Source of the DNA: an uncultured Agathobacter sp.
GTDB taxonomy: Bacteria > Bacillota > Clostridia > Lachnospirales > Lachnospiraceae
DNA length: 64,000 nt
Reading direction: 5' to 3'
NCBI GenBank assembly: GCA_934365945.1
Contig: CAKRNE010000001.1
Location: 186,001 to 250,000 of the forward strand
In this document: piece after piece, positions 60,970 through 64,000 of the stretch
Layout of the letters: every line of letters begins with the position of its first letter
How positions within the stretch are numbered: the stretch's first letter is position 1
Program-made: the position numbers and the translations under genes
The notes under the pieces: generated by a model
What the model was told of the DNA's origin: nothing
Databases searched by the model: none
What the model saw: only the letters and a program-made list of their open reading frames with translations

Positions 60970-63840
60970 TTATTTACCTACCTGCTCCTTTATGAGAGAC
61001 ATAAATGCCTCCTCCTCAACAGGCTTGGAGTACGCATAGCCCTGATAATACATAGGTCCAAACTGCTTTAGATACTCCGCCATCTCATAAGTCTCAATAC
61101 CCTCTATACACGAACGCATCCTGATACGTCCGGTGAAAACAAGAATGGACTCGACAATCGCCTGCTTTAATTCATCCTCCATAACATCCTTCGTAAATGA
61201 TCGGTCTATCTTTATCTCACCCACCGGAAGCTCCAGCGCCAGACTTAAAGATGCCGAGCCTGTTCCGTAGTCATCTAACGCTATCTGTATGCCATGCTCC
61301 TTGAAAAATGATATCTCCCTCTTTAAGAAATCGTGGTCTAAATCCTTACATCTTTCGGTAAGCTCTATCCAAAGATCCTCTTTTGGGAAATCAAGTCTCT
61401 CAACCATATTGAGTACATCTGTGCGGAATGCCGTATTCTCAAGCTGCGTGGCCGCTATATTTACATTTATGAAGAACTCCGGTATGAGCTTCTTGAATCT
61501 CTTTGCCGCCACAAGTGCGTTCTCAATAATCCAGTTTCCCAGTATGTAAATACAAGGATCCTCCTCAAGCCATGGAATAAATGAATCCGGTGGCACAAGT
61601 CCGTACTTCTCATTTTTCCACCTGATAAGAGCCTCAGCTCCGACTATCCTTCCGTCCGTGGCGCTGACTATCGGCTGATAGCATAGGAAAAATCCTTTAC
61701 AACCGTCCATGACGCTCTTATGGATTTCCGCAATCTGCTCCATATTTTTCATATTATCATGAATTATGGTACTGTCAAAAAATACAAGGTCTCCGTGCTT
61801 TTCATGCTTTGATATGCTGAGTGCATATGTGGCGCTGTTTAGCAGATTATCCGACGTTCCGGAGTAGTTTTTAACTGTCACCGCTCCACCTGCCAGCCTC
61901 AGCTGAACCATTCCATCGCCAAGCTTCACCCCGGCCTCAGCTACTTTTTTCACCTTAAGGTAAAGCTCACTAAGCTCATCAGGCTCTGCATATGGCTTGA
62001 TGAATGCAAACTTTGTTCCATCCATTCTGAATACATAAAGGTCTCCGTTCACTACCTTTAAAAGCTCATCGCCATAATTCTTCAAAACCTCATTGCCCAG
62101 TTCATATCCGTAGGTATCATTGATGTGTCCGTACTTTGTTATTCCGATGATAAGCACTGCTGCCGACTCATATCTGAAAATATAGTCATTCAGACAGCTT
62201 CCAAGCATCTTCATATTCCAGAGGTTGGTAACAGAATCAACCGAATCCGATATGCCATGATTCAGTATCGAACCGACAAAAATATCAGGTCTTCCATCCA
62301 CTCCCTTTATGATGCGTCCATGACCTGTGCAGCTCACAAACACTCCTTGTGCATCCTTTATACGATATGTAAGGTCAAAGGCATCTTTTTTGCCTGAATA
62401 CACTGCATCCACTTCCTTCTGGTACATCATCATATCATCGGGATGTATTTTTTTCTTCCATCTTTCCTCTGTGTTTAAGTCATATTCGCTGTCAATTCCC
62501 ATAAAACCAAATGCATTTTTGGACCATCTGGTCACATTGGTCTCCATGTTTGTGACAAACATATATATTCTTTGCGATGCCTCTGATAACACCGGGAAAA
62601 GCGTCTCATCAAGACCATCTATGTCAAGCTCATCAGAACTCTTATGCCGTACCTCAGCTTCCGATAAAAACATGTCTGTCGCGTCAAACAATTCTCTCTG
62701 AAGCTCATTTTCAGACCTGTCTTTTCCCTCTTTTAAGGTGCGTGCATTCTCAAGCGCCATATGCGCCTCCGCTATCCATGCCGGCATACTCTGCCCTGTG
62801 TATTGTGCCACTCCGATTGTGACAGTCACCGGTGCCTCAAGCTGCATATTCTGCGCAGTCTCAGTTACATGCGCTTCTATTCTTTTGCGAATAAGCTGCA
62901 TCATATTCTCGCTTGTCGTATCAAAGGCGACTACAAACTCATCTGCATCAAATCTGGCTATATAAAAATCATACTCTGACGCAATCTCTTTAAGCGCAAA
63001 GGCTGTCGCAACAAGCACCTTGTCGCCTTCGAGCGGACCGTATTTTTTATTTATTGATTTTAGATCATCAACATCTATCAGATAAAGATACAGCTTACTA
63101 TAGCCGGACGTCCCATTTACCTTTGCACTGATATATTTGTCAAAAGCGCTCCTGTTGTTGATACCGGTCAGCAAATCCGTGGAAATCAATGATTTCTGGC
63201 TGTTACTGTACACAAGCATGTATCCAAGTGTCACCCCACATACAAACGAAGGCAGCATCGGCGTAAAATACTGGATAAATAACATAATAACAGGCAGCAC
63301 TGCAAACGAAGCCATGCGCCTGTATTTGTCGCGGTTCACATAATTTCCCGGCAGAAATGACTTGTAAAATGCCCTGCTGCAGCTATATATAGCCGGTATA
63401 AATGCTATAACAGCCTCTGTAATCATCTCATTCCTGAAGCTTGTCCACTTCAGACACATAACTGTAATCATCATGATACATATGGCGCTCTGCGCCGCTA
63501 TGCGCACGATTCTTCCGGATTTAAGCCGGATAAATACAGATTGCTGCTCTGCCTCACAATACAAAAACCAGTGATATGAAAGCAGCGCTATCAATATAAA
63601 GTAAATGACCGTAAATGTATCAAGCACCAGTTTTCCCGGCTCCCACAGACCATAAACTATGATAGCTATAATATAATCCACCACAGCTGCTGCCGCTGTA
63701 AGCATGCCTACTGTCAGAAATTGATGGTTGCTGTATGTTTTATCATCAGATTTCATAAATCTTAAACATATGACTCCCAGTATCAGCAGACACATAAAGC
63801 TCATCTGCCCATACAGAGTTCCTATTACTATACTACTCAT
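60970..63840 (-). CDS. Membrane GGDEF-PAS-GGDEF-EAL protein, probable c-di-GMP phosphodiesterase
   Basis: This protein of about 956 residues has roughly seven membrane spans (1-215). A degenerate GGDEF domain follows (about 217-375, active site RFDADEF), then a PAS domain (about 430-550), a second degenerate GGDEF (about 560-695, RMDGTKF) and a C-terminal EAL domain (about 710-950). All EAL catalytic motifs are kept: EALIRW, VNIAATQL, ELTERC, DDYGTG, IKIDRSF, EGIET and YYQGYAYSKP. It should therefore degrade c-di-GMP, and the GGDEF domains may bind GTP as regulators. The ATG at 63840 is chosen because GAGGAGAG lies 6 nt upstream; the longer frame starts inside the leader. It is the counterpart to the cyclase at 20549. 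Confidence 0.93.
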   Translation of the reverse strand: MSSIVIGTLYGQMSFMCLLILGVICLRFMKSDDKTYSNHQFLTVGMLTAAAAVVDYIIAIIVYGLWEPGKLVLDTFTVIYFILIALLSYHWFLYCEAEQQSVFIRLKSGRIVRIAAQSAICIMMITVMCLKWTSFRNEMITEAVIAFIPAIYSCSRAFYKSFLPGNYVNRDKYRRMASFAVLPVIMLFIQYFTPMLPSFVCGVTLGYMLVYSNSQKSLISTDLLTGINNRSAFDKYISAKVNGTSGYSKLYLYLIDVDDLKSINKKYGPLEGDKVLVATAFALKEIASEYDFYIARFDADEFVVAFDTTSENMMQLIRKRIEAHVTETAQNMQLEAPVTVTIGVAQYTGQSMPAWIAEAHMALENARTLKEGKDRSENELQRELFDATDMFLSEAEVRHKSSDELDIDGLDETLFPVLSEASQRIYMFVTNMETNVTRWSKNAFGFMGIDSEYDLNTEERWKKKIHPDDMMMYQKEVDAVYSGKKDAFDLTYRIKDAQGVFVSCTGHGRIIKGVDGRPDIFVGSILNHGISDSVDSVTNLWNMKMLGSCLNDYIFRYESAAVLIIGITKYGHINDTYGYELGNEVLKNYGDELLKVVNGDLYVFRMDGTKFAFIKPYAEPDELSELYLKVKKVAEAGVKLGDGMVQLRLAGGAVTVKNYSGTSDNLLNSATYALSISKHEKHGDLVFFDSTIIHDNMKNMEQIAEIHKSVMDGCKGFFLCYQPIVSATDGRIVGAEALIRWKNEKYGLVPPDSFIPWLEEDPCIYILGNWIIENALVAAKRFKKLIPEFFINVNIAATQLENTAFRTDVLNMVERLDFPKEDLWIELTERCKDLDHDFLKREISFFKEHGIQIALDDYGTGSASLSLALELPVGEIKIDRSFTKDVMEDELKQAIVESILVFTGRIRMRSCIEGIETYEMAEYLKQFGPMYYQGYAYSKPVEEEAFMSLIKEQVGK

Positions 63841-63924
63841 TATACTCTCCTCGTTCTGCCTTATCTTTCTCCCTGTGTGAATATTTAGAACCTGCCCACG
63901 CACATTCACAAAACCGCACGATAC

Positions 63925-63956
63925 TCGTGCTTTCCCGCTGCTACGCAGCTAATTTT
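63925..63956. repeat. Dispersed repeat, copy 2 (GTGCTTT...CAGCTAATTTT)
   Basis: CGTGCTTTCCCGCTGCTACG plus CAGCTAATTTT matches the intergenic segment at 35586-35618 with four or five changes and one indel. It lies upstream of the GGDEF/EAL gene. Confidence 0.55.
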
Positions 63957-63972
63957 GCTCATATGTGTGGGG

Positions 63973-63991
63973 GTGGCTCTATTCGAGCCAC
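63973..63991. terminator. Hairpin at the right window edge
   Basis: GTGGCTC (63973-63979) and GAGCCAC (63985-63991) form a 7-bp stem with a 5-nt loop. No T-run follows on either strand within the window, so it may be a terminator for a gene to the right or an unrelated structure. Confidence 0.3.
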
Positions 63992-64000
63992 ATTGAGAAC

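Noticed and set aside
1..64000. tRNA, rRNA, riboswitch or insertion sequence
   Set aside because: Reading the intergenic regions gave no tRNA-like cloverleaf, rRNA segment, recognised riboswitch core, transposase gene or terminal inverted repeats; a covariance-model search would be needed to exclude small RNAs.

Overview
The window comes from a low-to-medium GC Gram-positive gut anaerobe, most likely a Lachnospiraceae member close to Agathobacter (Eubacterium) rectale or Roseburia. This rests on strong AGGAGG ribosome sites, lipoprotein sugar-binding proteins, an alpha-galactosidase/sucrose-kinase fusion (AgaSK), DUF5058 and YkvI proteins and many LacI/AraC/YesN regulators. The species is inferred, not proven. 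No rRNA, tRNA, CRISPR array, prophage or intact insertion sequence was seen.

Layout. 1-2.4 kb: the end of a TauE/SafE exporter and an HTH/AAA-ATPase/nuclease gene. 2.7-6.7 kb: MATE exporter, a DUF4143 ATPase behind a 33-bp repeat array, and exonuclease III. 6.7-10.3 kb: a LytTR regulator, GHKL kinase, 24-residue peptide and ABC exporter operon. 10.4-20.5 kb: alpha-glucoside island with two GH31 enzymes, an acetyltransferase, an ABC importer and a divergent LacI regulator. 20.5-25.2 kb: diguanylate cyclase, MATE, hypoxanthine-DNA glycosylase and a second AAA-ATPase/nuclease. 25.5-28.9 kb: iron alcohol dehydrogenase, YkvI-like carrier, a glycerate kinase remnant and a PIN toxin/antitoxin pair. 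29-35.4 kb: a LacI regulator, then an arylsulfotransferase, sulfonate-type ABC importer and thioredoxin operon. 35.7-38.4 kb: M20 amidohydrolase with two membrane proteins. 38.4-46.8 kb: raffinose operon (binding protein, two permeases, AgaSK, sucrose phosphorylase) with a divergent AraC regulator. 46.8-57.1 kb: galactose importer mglBAC and an adjacent YesM/YesN sensory operon carrying two sugar-binding proteins. 57.3-60 kb: YtrA-type GntR/ABC operon. 60.1-63.8 kb: RluA pseudouridine synthase and a GGDEF/EAL protein.

How it works together. Most of the window imports and breaks down plant or host oligosaccharides (alpha-glucosides, raffinose-type sugars, galactose) under local LacI, AraC or two-component control. 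Raffinose is imported, split by AgaSK to galactose plus sucrose, and the sucrose is phosphorylated by AgaSK or phosphorolysed by GtfA.

Most notable. The galactose-binding protein MglB is circularly permuted compared with its own neighbour paralogue. MglC carries a coiled-coil extension of about 210 residues. Three genes are preceded by direct-repeat arrays at near-constant helical spacing (21/21/20, 33/33/33 and 22/22/22 bp), two of them AAA-type ATPases with nuclease-like ends. A tightly coupled 24-residue peptide gene sits between a LytTR/GHKL two-component system and an ABC exporter.
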